A program made the translations under genes and the position numbers. Of a stretch of 64,000 nucleotides of DNA, positions 24,952 through 36,876 are shown piece by piece; the first letter of the stretch is position 1; each line of letters begins with the position of its first letter. The notes below the pieces were generated by a model. That model did no database searches, was not told where the DNA came from, and saw only the letters and a program-made list of their open reading frames with translations. The DNA is from Salticus scenicus (lineage: Eukaryota > Arthropoda > Arachnida > Araneae > Salticidae): assembly GCA_963930645.1 (NCBI GenBank), contig OZ005648.1:110584592-110648591 (forward strand). Direction: 5' to 3'.

Positions 24952-26540
24952 TTTTCAAACATATCACAGGAAGAAATGAAAAAAATGAAAATAACACAGA
25001 AAAAAAAATAATCATTCAATATTATTTTACTATTTAATAAGCAAAAATTCCTTAAAGATATTTAAAAAATAGATAAATTCTAGAAAAAAAATAAATAATA
25101 ATTAACATATTTTAGGGGGCATTATTTGAATTATTTTACACAAATATAGGTAAATTTATGTTTTCTATAAGTTTAAAGCTAAAAATTTACAGAAATAATG
25201 CCCGGATTACCTATAAAATAACATATATAACACCTTATATGTTTATAAACATTCAAAGGTATATTTATATTCATAATAGTTACCGTGTTAATTTAGACAT
25301 TAAAATACAATTTTAACTTTTGAAAAACCTGAAATTCAGATGATATTTCAGCATTCAAGCATAAAATATTTCTTATAAATTAACTTTTAGATGGATTCAC
25401 AAAATAATGCACAAATTTGTTCAAACTATATATTGTGAAAAATACTGTAGAATTGACAGAAATAATTAAAAAATAGCGAGGCTGGAGAATTAAAAAATTT
25501 TCCCCAAATACTACTAATAATAATTTCAATATTATTTGTTTAATTTAAATAGATTTGAAGAAAATTTAATGTACTTAATAAATCTTATAATTTAATGCAC
25601 AAGCAAGCAAATTTATTAATTTAAGATAATAATTTTCAAAAAAGCTTTACGTCGTCAACCACTTTTTTAACATAAATTATGTCAAACGATCTCCTTTGAT
25701 TAACAGTAAATTTAAAGATTGCAAAAAAATATATTTTCAAAAAATTAAATATATTAACTAATCGACATTTCATATTCGAAGCATTATGATAAAACATTTC
25801 TCACATAAATTTCTTCAGCTTTGTTTTATATACAATTTTTAAATACAAACATAGATATAAACAAATGTTTAAAAAATTTTCATAATTTTTATAAATTCAA
25901 ATGTCTTTAAAATATAATTTTAGTGAAAGTAACTTTAGTGTTCATGAATGTTAAAAATTTTTTAGTTTATTATTATTATTATTTACGGTGGATTTTGAAA
26001 TTGTAATACAATTAACTTCCTGTCACAGTAAATAGCATTTGAAGAAAAATCAATAATTATAATTTTAGCTGATATATATATATATATTTTTTTTTTAAAG
26101 GGTAAATTTTCTTTAAAAAATCCTGTAATAAATAATTAATAATGAAACTTTAATTAAAACTATTTCATCCTAAACTAAAACTAATATTATTCAATTAAAT
26201 AAAAAATACAACATAGGTAGCAATATTTTTTTCTTTTTTTTTTTTTTTCCTTTCTTTCTTTTGTGAAATACTTTCATTTAAAAAACAATGCATATCCAAT
26301 GTCATGTTTTATACGTATTTTACTTTTTCTATATTTCTTTATCATTTTTTTTTCTTTTTGATCCGTCATACTTGAAAATAATAATAATAATAAACCAGAC
26401 TACAACTAGTGTTTTTCCTGCCATACAAAAGCTATTATTTTTTACTCTTCTCAGTAATTGTTTAAGTTTGCAGACAAAGCATGAAAATTTTTAAAACTGG
26501 ATGAAAATTCAAAAGGGCTTATTTTTACAAAGTCACTTTA
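24950..26540. other. AT-rich spacer; no gene
   Basis: No recognisable element or coding frame on either strand; only short A/T runs and an ATT tract at 25966. Confidence 0.6.
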
Positions 26541-26557
26541 TGTGTGTCACAGCTATT

Positions 26558-26677
26558 TTATTTTAGGAAATTGGGTGCAAGGTGCGGTCGTTTTCGTTTC
26601 CTATTCTTGGCTCGTGTTCGCCAGTGTATTCTTTGTCTAGATCTGCTGGTAAAAACGTGGGTGGGTGGCTGTGACAT
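26558..26677 (-). other. GC-rich island, possible coding exon
   Basis: This stretch is close to half GC in otherwise AT-rich sequence. On the minus strand two frames are open. One starts at an ATG at 26677 and gives a 39-residue basic peptide (MSQPPTHVFTSRSRQR...) before a stop. The other is open from a plausible acceptor (gtttttaccag, AG at 26647-26646) and gives DLDKEYTGEHEPRIGNENDR, ending TLHPIS and a stop at 26563, with AATAAA overlapping just beyond. The second reading is hydrophilic and looks like a C-terminal exon. The island is also bounded by a 9-bp inverted repeat (tgtcacagc at 26545, gctgtgaca at 26668), so a small mobile element is an alternative. No family recognised. Confidence 0.3.
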
Positions 26678-26689
26678 TAAAGAAACTTT

Positions 26690-28440
26690 CACTTTCTAAA
26701 CACTATAATTAAAAAAAAAAAGTAAGAAAGTAAAGGAACTTTCGCTTTTTACATACCATATTTACAAAGAAAATCATAAACTATAACAATTTTCTTAAAC
26801 CATTAAAAACAAAATTTACATGAATAGACGATTTTTCTGAAAATTAAGTTTAAAGGAGTTCTTTTTAAAAATTTGAGTTTTCAAAACATTTTTTTTCCCC
26901 TTTAGTAAAGATAACTCTGCCCTTAATAATTTTTAAATGCTAAAATCAACGCATGAATTCAACGCTAAATAAGTATTTCTATTATCTTTTACATGTTAAA
27001 TAACCAATTTATAGAATTTATAGAAACATATTTATATTAAAAAAAAATATTGCTCTTACAGAATATTTTATAGTTTTTGTGCAATATATCCACATAATAA
27101 AAAAAGAAGTATTTTTTCGGTAGAATATTTATAGACATTTAATTAAAAAGGAAAATAAATTCATAAAAGTAAACTACCTGGGATTAAAACTTTTACTGCT
27201 TGTCAATTTCATAAAGTATTTTATAACTGTTGAATTTATATATGCAACAGTGACTTTACCCTGAATAATATTTCAAATAAATAAATGCAAAGGTAGAGAA
27301 TTTTGTATAATCAGATGAAAGGGATAAATTTTAGCAATTTTTTTAAAAATGTAAGTCTTTAATTTAAAATTATTTGAAACAATGGAGGGGGAAAAAAAAC
27401 ACTAATTATATATTTAAAAACTCTGCATGTCCTTTCGGCTTCAATCTCAAAAAGTAATTTATTTAAATAAAAAATTCTGTTAGTCAAAAATATAATACAA
27501 AAATAAATAAATAAAATATAAATATAAATAAATGAATAAATAAAAAGTTCAACAAACCTAAAATTTGTAATTACCCAAATATTACATAATGAATACTATT
27601 CTAAAGAAGGAGAAATAGTGAAAGAAAGGAGAGAGAAATCAATAGTAACAACACATATGTATACTTCAAAATCGTTTTTAGATTTTAGTTTTTATCTAGA
27701 TTTTTAGAAAAAGAAAAGTAGCGAAAGTATGTAGTTATTATATAAGAGTAAATAATCCAGAAGATTCAGTGTATATATAAATTTTAAATAAAAGAAAAGA
27801 TCGGAGAATTACAAATAAAATACAACATGCAAATAGACAGTCAATTAATTAAAAAGATGTTAAATAATAAAATATTATTTACCAATTAACTTTTTTGGAA
27901 TTTAATATCTTTATGATATGCGTTATGTAAGACAGAATTCCATTGCTTTTTTTTTTATTATTATTATTATTATGTGATATAAAAAATAAATATACATACA
28001 TGTATAAATAACTTCCTAACGCGAAATTATAATGATTGTTCATCTTTCTCATACTATATCAAAACTTATGTATAAGTTATGCATATACGTTATTATAAAC
28101 TAATATATAACAACTTCAAAAATTGAGTAAATCTCAATAGCATCATAAATGATATGGGATAAAATATGTTTCTTAATGATATAACATACTAAGATGTACG
28201 TTCATAAAATATGGCAAATATTTGAATAGGTAACTCGGACAAAAAGATAAAAGCAAGTCAAAAAAAAAAAAAAAAGGGGGGGGGGGGTAATATACACTAG
28301 CATAAATAATTCACATGTGATTTTCTTAGCCAGAAGTATTTTTACGATGACATTCACCAGAACTAGTATTTTGAACGCTAACTTAAATGTTTCGTTTATT
28401 TATTTATTAATTAACAATTTGATAACTGTTAAATTAGATA
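26690..28440. other. AT-rich spacer; no gene
   Basis: Simple-sequence tracts only, including an A-run followed at once by a G-run at 28261-28287. Confidence 0.6.
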
Positions 28441-28446
28441 AAAATA

Positions 28447-28586
28447 AATAAATTCGTATCGAATCATGTTCTTAGACTGACTAAGAACATGATTTGACAA
28501 GGATTTATTTAACAAAACTGTATTAAGTGTACTTTTTAATATAGGAATTTTTGCTAGCGCTCGAATAATTTTGCTGCCGACTGTAT
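28447..28586. mobile_element. Truncated copy of the 23041 foldback MITE
   Basis: From about 28490 the sequence follows the right arm of the 23041-23253 element (aaggatttatttaacaaaac, a gtattaagtgtacttttt block, gaatttttgctagc, and a final gccgactg before TA). The left arm is lost except for a short inverted remnant (tcatgttcttag against ctaagaacatga). Confidence 0.85.
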
Positions 28587-28599
28587 AAACAAAAACTAA

Positions 28600-29214
28600 T
28601 TTATAAATAAGAATTATTAAAATAAATAATGTAATTCATAAACAAAAAGATAAAAGTATAATGAGAAATGTGAATTATATTTGTAAAAATAAATAAATAA
28701 ATTTTGTTACAAATATGTATTTTAGGTAGAAATAATAATAAAAATAATTAATTAATTAAACACTTTAATATCATGACCATTTCCAGAATGAAAAATTAAA
28801 TGTCCTTTTACATAGATGAACAAAAATATATTTGAAATAATTAATAATAAGTAATCATATATTCTTAAATAATGTGTTTCAAAATAATAGTTTTGACTGA
28901 GTACAAATAAAACAGATAGAAAAAAGTTTAATGGGTTTATTTTAAATTAAAGGTGTAATATAAATTTTTCACATTCAAGCAAGGTGAGAGAGAGTTTTTA
29001 TCGAAATATTATCGAAAATAGAAAAATTATTGTTATTGTTATTAAAAAGAAAATATTATTGTTTTAGTTTATTTACTTACAGAAGTAATTTTCCTAAATA
29101 AACATTTAATTAAAAAAAGGGGGGTGGGTCGGGGGAGAGCAGAGAGAGAGAGACAGGGAGAGAAAGAAAATGTCATTTTGTTTTTATTGAATATACAGTA
29201 TAAAATTTACCTCA

Positions 29215-29274
<60 letters not shown>

Positions 29275-30529
29275 AACATAAAAGTTTAATAAAACTTTTT
29301 TTTTTTAATAAAATATTTAAAAAAAAAAAAAAAATGCAGACAAATTATTAGAGCTCATTTAAGATATAATTTTTAAATTTTAAGTTTTTTGAAATGTCTT
29401 ATAGTATGCTAATTACATAACTATTGTCTCATGAAAATAAAGAAAAATTCTGAATTTGCCTCAAATAAATTCACACGATGTCAGAGCTTTAGTTAGTAAG
29501 TATGACTCATTGCATTGTAAACCCCCTGAGTATTGGAAGGCAGACAATTTTAAAGGTACAACCAGAATCTTTCCGACATTTTGTTTCTTATTTAACAAAA
29601 CAGCTATTTAAACCTGTTACAAAAAGATACTTTTTGAAGGCGGTTTTGTACATATGTTTTCTTATGAAAGATAAACAATTAAAAAGATGACGAGTATAAC
29701 TTAAACAAGGAAAAGAAGATTTTTTTTTTAAGGAAAAAAAAAAAAAAAAAAATGTTTTATTTTCGTAAACGATTAAGTAGTTTAACAGACATTTTTTACG
29801 CGTTATAATACGTATTACTTATTAATTATATAATTCATTAAAATTACCATATTAATTGTTTTTTAATTAGAAAAGCTACATAGAAAAAAATGATAAATTA
29901 TTGATTAAAACAATGATATTTAAAATATTATTAAATTTATTAAAATATATATTTATTGATATAGAAAATAAAAATATAATAATTGATAAGAGTCATGATT
30001 TATATTTTAAAATATACAATGAAATTTGCCTATTTTTATGAAAATTTGCAAGTGCGTGTGAAATTAAAGTTGCATTTTGACTTCATCACATACAAGATAA
30101 AACGAAAATTCGTGTTAGGAGCTTGTTTTTAACACACGGATTTCAATTTTTATTTTTATTTATTTGTTTTATATATACCAATATTATGGAAAAAAATTGA
30201 AATATATTCCTTTCAATTTTTTACATTAAAAAAAAATAGATTTTTAAAAATATTTTTGTCTACAAATATTTTAGACTATTTAACTAATTGAATGCCCATT
30301 TTTACACGTTATCACACGTTTAAATTAATACTCTTCATTAAAATTATAGTATTAATTATATTTTTCAATGAGAAAAGCAATAACGTTCAAAAAATTATTA
30401 ACTCCTTCTTATTAAAACATTAATAATATTTAAAATATTATCCAAATTAATTGTGTATATGTATTTAAAAAAAAAAAAAACTTTCCAAACATTTTACAGA
30501 TTATACTGACCGTATACATGCATACACAC

Positions 30530-30599
<70 letters not shown>

Positions 30600-30757
30600 T
30601 ACAAGATATAGCATGCAAAAAGTTTGTTCATATTTGATATATAAAACGTAAAAATTACGTTTATATTTGATATATAAAACGCATAAAAAATTTATATTTA
30701 GCCAACAGCGTTTCAAATATTTTATTTTAAATTTTTATGACAATTTTCACCCTTTAA

Positions 30758-30792
<35 letters not shown>

Positions 30793-31840
30793 GAAATTAA
30801 ATATTAGAAGTCCATTATATAATGCACTAGATTTCATAAAATTAGTAATGCGGAGAAAATAAACTCATTATTATTATTTATTTACTTTTACTTATTTATT
30901 TTTAACAAAAGATAAAATATAGGTACTTTGATTGAAAACTGCAAAAAAGAAATTTAATTTCCTTTCTTAAAAACATCTGCTTTTAAATCGAATGTATTTG
31001 TTATTTACAAATCACATATAGGTTCCCGTTCATGCCAAAGAAAAAACTGCGTGCAATTGATTTTCCGGTTTCGTTATTTGGGTTTCGATTTTGTCTCCGT
31101 CTACAAACAGCACATAAAAAACGGGGAAGCATTACTTATCACGCAATTATAAGTTTCTAAAAAGGTGTTCAGCGCAATAAAAACTTTTTCTTTTTTAGAT
31201 ACTTTTCATTCAGATATGATAAATTCGCAATAAATTTAAAGATAACGCGTTTAATTCAATTAAATTATATTAATAAATATTTTTAAATTATTTCGTAATA
31301 AAATTATTGAAATTAGTAAAAAAAAAAAAAAATTCAGAGAAAATAATAGTGTTGCCAAAGAGAATTAAAACAAAAAAAAAAAAAACATGTGACCTAGAGT
31401 AAATTTGTAAATATGACAAGGACTCTAACGCATGTCCACTTAAAGGTTAACGCATGTCCACTTTTACCTTGTACGCAGGTGCAAAAAAATACTCATGCAT
31501 ATTACAGAAAAATAATATATACAGAAAATACGATAGAAAAGGATTTCAGATATATTTAAACCTTGTTAGTTAAAGGTTAATATATATACTCTTACAAAAT
31601 ATTTAGAGGTATACATGGATAAATCAATATTTATTAAAGTGTACTAGTCCCATTATTTTGCAATTTTTGACGGTGGCATACTGAAATGGAGAGTACACAC
31701 AAGCCTAAATTTTATCTTATTTAATTTTTTATTTCACTAATAAAAATTCTATATTGATGATATTTTCTTAGAAGATTGGAGAAAAGATGATTTTGAAGCA
31801 GCAGAACACCTGACTTATGCTCTTGATAGGCACCATAATA
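28600..31840. other. AT-rich spacer with microsatellites
   Basis: Pure TA tract at 29216-29271 and TA then GA tract at 30539-30597. Long A runs at 30763-30789. A direct repeat of taacgcatgtccactt lies at 31428-31465. A minor low-AT patch at 31020-31170 has no useful frame. A 62-codon plus frame at 29502-29690 lacks recognisable domains. Confidence 0.55.
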
Positions 31841-31849
31841 AACACTTAC

Positions 31850-31888
31850 CTTGTTTATCGCTAATCCCTTTCGAACAGAAATTTCCAT
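31850..31888 (-). CDS. Candidate first coding exon of an unknown gene
   Basis: On the minus strand an ATG at 31888 with G at -3 and G at +4 opens 13 codons (MEISVRKGLAINK), ending in CAAG followed by GTAAGT, a near-perfect 5' splice site, at 31850/31849. The reading ends in phase 0. The sequence upstream is GC- and CpG-rich and repeat-free. No later exon could be joined with confidence; a possible terminal exon lies at 26563-26645 on the same strand, but its phase does not fit directly. The 13 residues do not identify a protein. On the other strand a 60-codon frame (31900-32082) overlaps the island and is the main competing reading. Confidence 0.35.
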
Positions 31889-32065
31889 AACGTAAAAAGA
31901 TGTACACCGCAACTCCAAAAGAAGTGGAATATTCCTTAAAATCAATGTTCCCACAAGGCAAGATACTGCACCCAGATACAGACGCAAGTCGCCATCTTAG
32001 ACGACTGCAACCAAAACTGCAGCGCGACCGCACGACAGAAGGACTGCAAATTAGAAAGGTGGGGG
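31889..32065 (-). promoter_or_regulatory. CpG-rich candidate promoter / 5' leader
   Basis: A local peak of GC and CpG (for example gtgcggtcgcgctgcag on the minus strand) with two AAGATGGCG/TAGATGGCG motifs resembling the YY1-type promoter element (at about 32000 and 32069). It lies immediately upstream of the candidate first exon and has no copy elsewhere in the window. A short upstream ATG frame of about 18 codons begins in the first motif. The call rests on composition and motif only. Confidence 0.4.
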
Positions 32066-32414
32066 CGCCATCTATTGAATAGACAAAGAAATATTTGAAA
32101 CATGTTTTCCTTTGATTAAAATATAGACAAAATTCCTTTTTATTTTAATAACCAACTGGCTGCTACTTTTTACTATACGTACTTTTCTAAGCGAACTTGA
32201 ACAGTTTTATATGTATGTATATGTAAAAGGATACATAAGCTATTACCTTGAAAAATTACATTTTTGATAGGGGTAAAAAAATAAAAATTCATATAACAGA
32301 TTTTAAAAAATTATACATAAAAAATAATTATATATTAAATAATTATATATAGTACTAAATAACTATACATTATTAATTATATATTTTAATTTACAATTAA
32401 TAATTATATATTAA

Positions 32415-32451
<37 letters not shown>

Positions 32452-32539
32452 TGTAATTTAACTACAAGTAGGAATTTTATTCGTATTCCCCTAAATATTC
32501 CTTTACCATAAGAAATTTTAAATTAAAACTGAAAGTTAA

Positions 32540-32581
<42 letters not shown>

Positions 32582-32680
32582 TAAAAAAAGAAACAACAAA
32601 CAATTTATTATTTTTGTACATATATGTAAATATGAAAATAATGTATCATTTTTATACATTCAAAGCGAGATTTAGATCAC
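32066..32680. other. Spacer with microsatellites
   Basis: TA tract at 32420-32446 and an AAT tract at 32541-32582. No gene seen. Confidence 0.65.
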
Positions 32681-32687
32681 GTCCCTT

Positions 32688-33090
32688 CAGTAACCGAAAG
32701 GCTCTGACGAGGGTCCTAGGCCTGGAGTGGTGGACCCTCGTGTAGTTAATCCCTTTGTGTAGGGTCCCCTCTGTGAGGGTTCTTTCTGACGGGTCTTCTA
32801 GTTTCGGAGAAGAGCACGGAAAACTCCGAACAGCTATGTCGACGGGCGTGACCTGGGATCGAACCCAACACTTCCAGTTTACGAGCTTTGAGCGCAGAAC
32901 GACTGAACGCTGGTTGACCGAAGGTGCCGCCTTCGAACCCGAGTCGCGCTCGTCGGCCATTCGAAGTTTTTCGCTCCGAAACTCGGATAAAAACTCATTA
33001 GGATCTTTAGAAAAGACACCTCACGGTGGGCATCTCACCCAGCCCAGCCCTACTACCCTTGCGTTGTTGATTGGCCTTAACTCGTACACC
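32688..33090 (-). mobile_element. tRNA-derived SINE, copy 2 (best preserved)
   Basis: This GC-rich block is read by pol III on the minus strand. Its complement contains a consensus B box (GGGTTCGATCC, plus-strand 32862-32872), preceded by tRNA-like sequence including gttctgcgctcaaagctcg and a degenerate A-box region. The body (ggagtggtggaccctcg, tttcggagaagagcacgg, aaaactccgaacagc in plus orientation) recurs in the copies at 17.6 and 44.1 kb. The plus-strand end at about 33085 runs into a long T tract. The opposed frames of 102 and 144 codons over this block are artefacts of its high GC content. Confidence 0.85.
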
Positions 33091-33094
33091 AAAA

Positions 33095-33733
33095 AGGCAT
33101 TTTTTTTTTTTTTTTTTTTTTTTTTTAATGTAGATAATGAAAATGGAATTTACATTTTTAAAGAGAATCGCCAGTGTAAGGCAAAGTAAAATCTAAGGGA
33201 GAATTTTAAATTCAATTGCTATAAATATCGCTAGCAAGATTGCGATCCTAGAATAATTTATTTACGAAATTCTTTTACCGATTATTACATTTATCTAGTA
33301 AGTTTTACTATTCCGGTTGTCATGTGTAATTCGGAAAAATCTCTCGAATATACATATACTTAAAATATAAAGCGAATACTGCCTAGAGCCGCATGCAATG
33401 CATCTGATTCCTTCGAAATGCATTGTCAAATTGAAGAGCATGTCAAAGTGAAAAACAAAAAGTTGCTTCTTTATTTTATTTATTTATTTATTTCGATTTA
33501 TTTAATTATATTAGTTTTGGAGGTACATAAAGTTTTCAAGATGCTCTTAATTCGACTTTCTTTTTTAGTAAAATGAAAGAGACTTATTTCTTCCTTTAAC
33601 AGATATATGTCCTCTAACAAAAGGACAATAAATTTTACTGTTAAATTATTCTTATTGAAACTTGAAAGAACCATATATGTTGTGAATTAAACACCAGGCT
33701 GATGCCAAAAAATCGTTGACTATTCTCACTGCT

Positions 33734-33799
<66 letters not shown>

Positions 33800-33840
33800 C
33801 CCAATAAGCCATTGTTTTATAAACATCTGAAAATACGAAT
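33095..33840. other. Spacer with homopolymer and TA tracts
   Basis: T run at 33100-33126; TA tract at 33736-33770 followed by a T run to 33799. The intervening sequence has no supported feature. Confidence 0.6.
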
Positions 33841-34171
33841 AAGTTTTCTGATTCTTTTACCTTTGTAAATAGGTAAGTGTCAAATACAAATCCAATTCCA
33901 GACACGGATGTTCATAGTGCCTCGGAATCCATTTAAAGCCGTAAGTCCCGGTCGAATGAGTCTTGTGCAAAAAATGGCAGGAGAGCGACATCCCAAATGC
34001 TTTAGAACACTTATTTTACACTATACAAACTTGGGACATTACACAAACACTTTGTAAAAATTTTACACGGCACAGAATAATCGTAGCATAGTTATGTGTT
34101 AACGTGAACGTACTTACTGTTTATTTATATTTGATTTATTGTGAAGTAATCGCTAGATAAAAATTTATTTC

Positions 34172-34225
34172 AAGCACGAGTGCTGCAGTCAAAGCGGCAA
34201 CGCTTTGACTGCAGCACTCGTGCTT
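34172..34225. other. Perfect 25-bp hairpin with GCAA loop
   Basis: Positions 34172-34196 and 34201-34225 are exact reverse complements around the tetraloop GCAA, a GNRA loop. The arm begins aagcacgagtgctgcag and is about half GC in an AT-rich setting. It ends six bases before the hammerhead-like motif. It could be a terminal inverted structure of the Penelope-like fragment, a small-RNA precursor, or a head-to-head junction of two copies of the same end. Confidence 0.95.
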
Positions 34226-34230
34226 ACTTT

Positions 34231-34284
34231 ATTCGCCTGATGAAGGGTCGTGTGTTTTTTCGACCCGAAACAATTGTTGCGAGT
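34231..34284 (+). ncRNA. Hammerhead ribozyme motif, type I
   Basis: Helix I pairs attcgc (34231-34236) with gcgagt (34279-34284), including one wobble. The core CTGATGA (34237-34243) is followed by one extra A, then helix II GGGTCG/CGACCC with a 10-base loop, then GAA, helix III of two pairs (AC/GT) closed by AATT, and T at the cleavage position (34278), giving a GUU triplet. Short helix III is typical of retroelement hammerheads. Deviations: the extra A between the core and helix II, a minimal helix III, and U instead of the preferred C at the cleavage site. All invariant core bases are present. Self-cleavage would fall after 34278. Confidence 0.72.
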
Positions 34285-34529
34285 TTATTGCATTTTATGG
34301 TGTTTATTCAAAGTTTGTAAGTAATAACACTGTAGAACTGTCGCACCACAGTCCTAATGCCTTTCGTTTGTGAGTTTGTTTTACAAAAAAATAAAATTTA
34401 TTCACATTCTATAATTCACTGTTACATTTACTATTTTAATTCCCACATGATCAGCTAAATACTTTGAAGGAAGGATTTAAACTTTCAAATGTAAGCACGT
34501 GTACGTCCTTTGCTCATTAAAATTCTTTT

Positions 34530-35295
34530 ACAATAAGGGGGATGCGTTTCTAACTCGGTCCGAATACAAGGGAAAGAGAAGCCACAAAAATTTACAAAAT
34601 TACTTTCTACTTGATATGGTTATGCCCTATTTTAAAATGTCTGTTTCAGCATAACATGGGACAGTTGTATCGATCAGAGATAAAATGTCTAGAGTAAAGG
34701 GAGAGTTGAGTTATTTCTTATTATTAGAAATGTTTTCAATAATATATCTATTAAATTTAAAATAATTTTTCATAATGTTTTACTAAAAAGTATAATAAAT
34801 ATGTTTTTAATAATTTTTCATATTGCAAATGTAACAGAAAGGGATAAATTTTTAACTTTTAATTCTGTTTTTTTTTCTTTTTTTTTTTTGTTATTTTAAT
34901 TGTTATTGTTTATTTATTACGCTACAAACGAGTATTACTTTGAATATTACGCAGGATATTTATTTATTTCATTCGCAAATGTGCAAATAATGCACATTTT
35001 CGAATGTGCATATGTGCAAATGGGCATTGTCAAAAAGTAAATGACTTGTAATATATTAAGTCACTAAAATAATGATAAATGCAAATAGCAAAAATACATG
35101 TTTTGAAACGAATTCATAAAATAATAATAATACACATTTATAAAAACCTTCACGAAACAAAATTTTTATTTTTGTCGTTTCGCACATTCTATTCTACGAT
35201 AAGAAATTTTGATACAATTTTTAAATCGCTTATGTAAAACTTGACTACTATCTTTCTGATATAAAAGAGACTCATTTGTTAAATTTCAGTGTTTT

Positions 35296-35331
<36 letters not shown>

Positions 35332-36870
35332 TCATCACTAATCAATAATTCCAGAATTCTGAAGTCTAAAATAAGCATGGTAACTTTTTTTTTTCGTTAC
35401 TACTATTTATATTTTAAAAATTTTATATTAAAAAAATAATAAATTGTTTTACTAATTTCACTATGCTTTTGTATATATATTCATACATTTAAGCATGAAG
35501 TGCAAGGTACAAAGTTCATGTTTCGTGTTTACATTTTACCGTGTTTGTTTCGTGTTTACATGTTACGTGTTTACATGTTTCGTGTTTACAGTTACCATTA
35601 CTGAGGCAGTAATGGTAAAATTCGAATATAATTATACTAATGATTAATAAAATTTTAAACTCTTTGCAAAAGTTATTCATGCTTCTTCTCCTTCTTGATC
35701 CCTCCCCCCCCCCCCCTAACACCCCATTTTATACATGCAAACAGTATTTTCATTAATGGCAACTTTTAACCTTATAAAATACTAATAAGACTAAAACTGA
35801 ATTTCCATTGTAATTGCCAAAAGTCTTTGGTCGTTTTTTATGCCTTCATTGTAGCGACACACTCAGTTCATAAAAACATTCTAAATTTATGGTTATGTCA
35901 CCACTATTTCCATCATTAGCACTTTAAATCACAAAAATATTTTTTTTTTTTTTTATAAATTTTCCACTTACTAAATATTTATTAATTATTATATTTTTTT
36001 AATATTTGCATGTCTTTTTAAACCATTTTGTCAGAACTTTTAGGAGTTTTTTTATTTATTACATACTTTTATAATTATTTTCCTTTTTACTGATTTTTTC
36101 ATCACTTTACTTTGTATTTTTCTCACGATTTCTTAATAAGATCTTTATCTTTCAATTTTAATTTATAATTTTCTGAATGAATGCCAGATATATTATTGGT
36201 TTATTATACAGGATATATATGTGTGCTTTTTTAAAAATAAATCTTTTATTTTTTCATGTGATATTTTCATTTCTTCCTGCGGAATGAGTGGAAAAACTAT
36301 ATATATATATATAAACCAATACATACGTACAGTTAAACAATAAGTCATTACAAAAGATGAAATTGGTTCAAATACAAAATATTAGGTATCGATATCAAGC
36401 GAAAGTTGTCTACGAAATTCTGAGGCTAAATTTAATAATGATGTATAATATCAAAGGAAAATATGTACACAAATCTATTTTGTTTAATACATTAAAATTA
36501 ATTTCTACCTACAAGAGTTTAAAAAATATTTATTAATATAAATAAAATCTTAAAAAATAGTTTAAAACAATTTTTTTTTATTATGATTTTTTTGTTTATT
36601 TATTAGAATTAAAAAGAAAGAAAGAAAGTATTAAATTTTTTCTCTTTAAATTTTATCTCAAAATATTACCCACAACATTAATTAATATACAGTACAGTTA
36701 AATTTTAATAGCAAATAAAAAAATATTTAGTATATAGTTTATTATAGCAAATAACTAAATGTTTCACTCATACGTTTTAATAAATTTATCAACATCGCTT
36801 ATAATTAACAATAGTTTGGACGGATGATTACTTTGAAAAAAAAACGGACGATTTCTTCATATGATAATAT
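34530..36870. other. AT-rich spacer with one minisatellite
   Basis: A short minisatellite at 35518-35592 repeats cgtgtttacatgtt with variants; its minus-strand translation gives a CKHET-type repeat that is not a gene. The rest holds long T runs (35298, 35940) and a C run at 35701. No element ends or gene were found. Confidence 0.6.
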
Positions 36871-36876
36871 AAAGGG

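Larger units (their letters stand above)
33880..34400 (+). mobile_element. Probable Penelope-like element 5'/pLTR fragment
   Basis: The block cctgatgaagggtcg...cgacccgaaac is a hammerhead-ribozyme layout, and such ribozymes are known in the terminal repeats of Penelope-like retroelements. The surrounding 500 bp is less AT-rich than its flanks. No reverse transcriptase or GIY-YIG endonuclease frame is present, so only the terminal part of such an element would remain. Element boundaries are uncertain. Confidence 0.45.

Noticed and set aside
26545..26676. Mini-LTR with TGTCACAGC/GCTGTGACA ends
   Set aside because: No target duplication flanks the ends (tgtg against ttaa), so an LTR call is not supported.
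29124..29351. 75-codon frame with long Ile-Tyr repeat
   Set aside because: Translation of a TA microsatellite.
29502..29690. Plus-strand frame of 62 codons starting MTHCIVNPLSIGRQ
   Set aside because: Looks less random than neighbours but has no promoter, homologous copy or known motif in view.
32652..33189. Opposed frames of 102 and 144 codons
   Set aside because: They lie in the GC-rich SINE copy 2, whose homologs at 17.6 and 44.1 kb do not preserve either frame.
35516..35722. CKHET-repeat protein on the minus strand
   Set aside because: Translation of a short minisatellite; not conserved elsewhere in the window.
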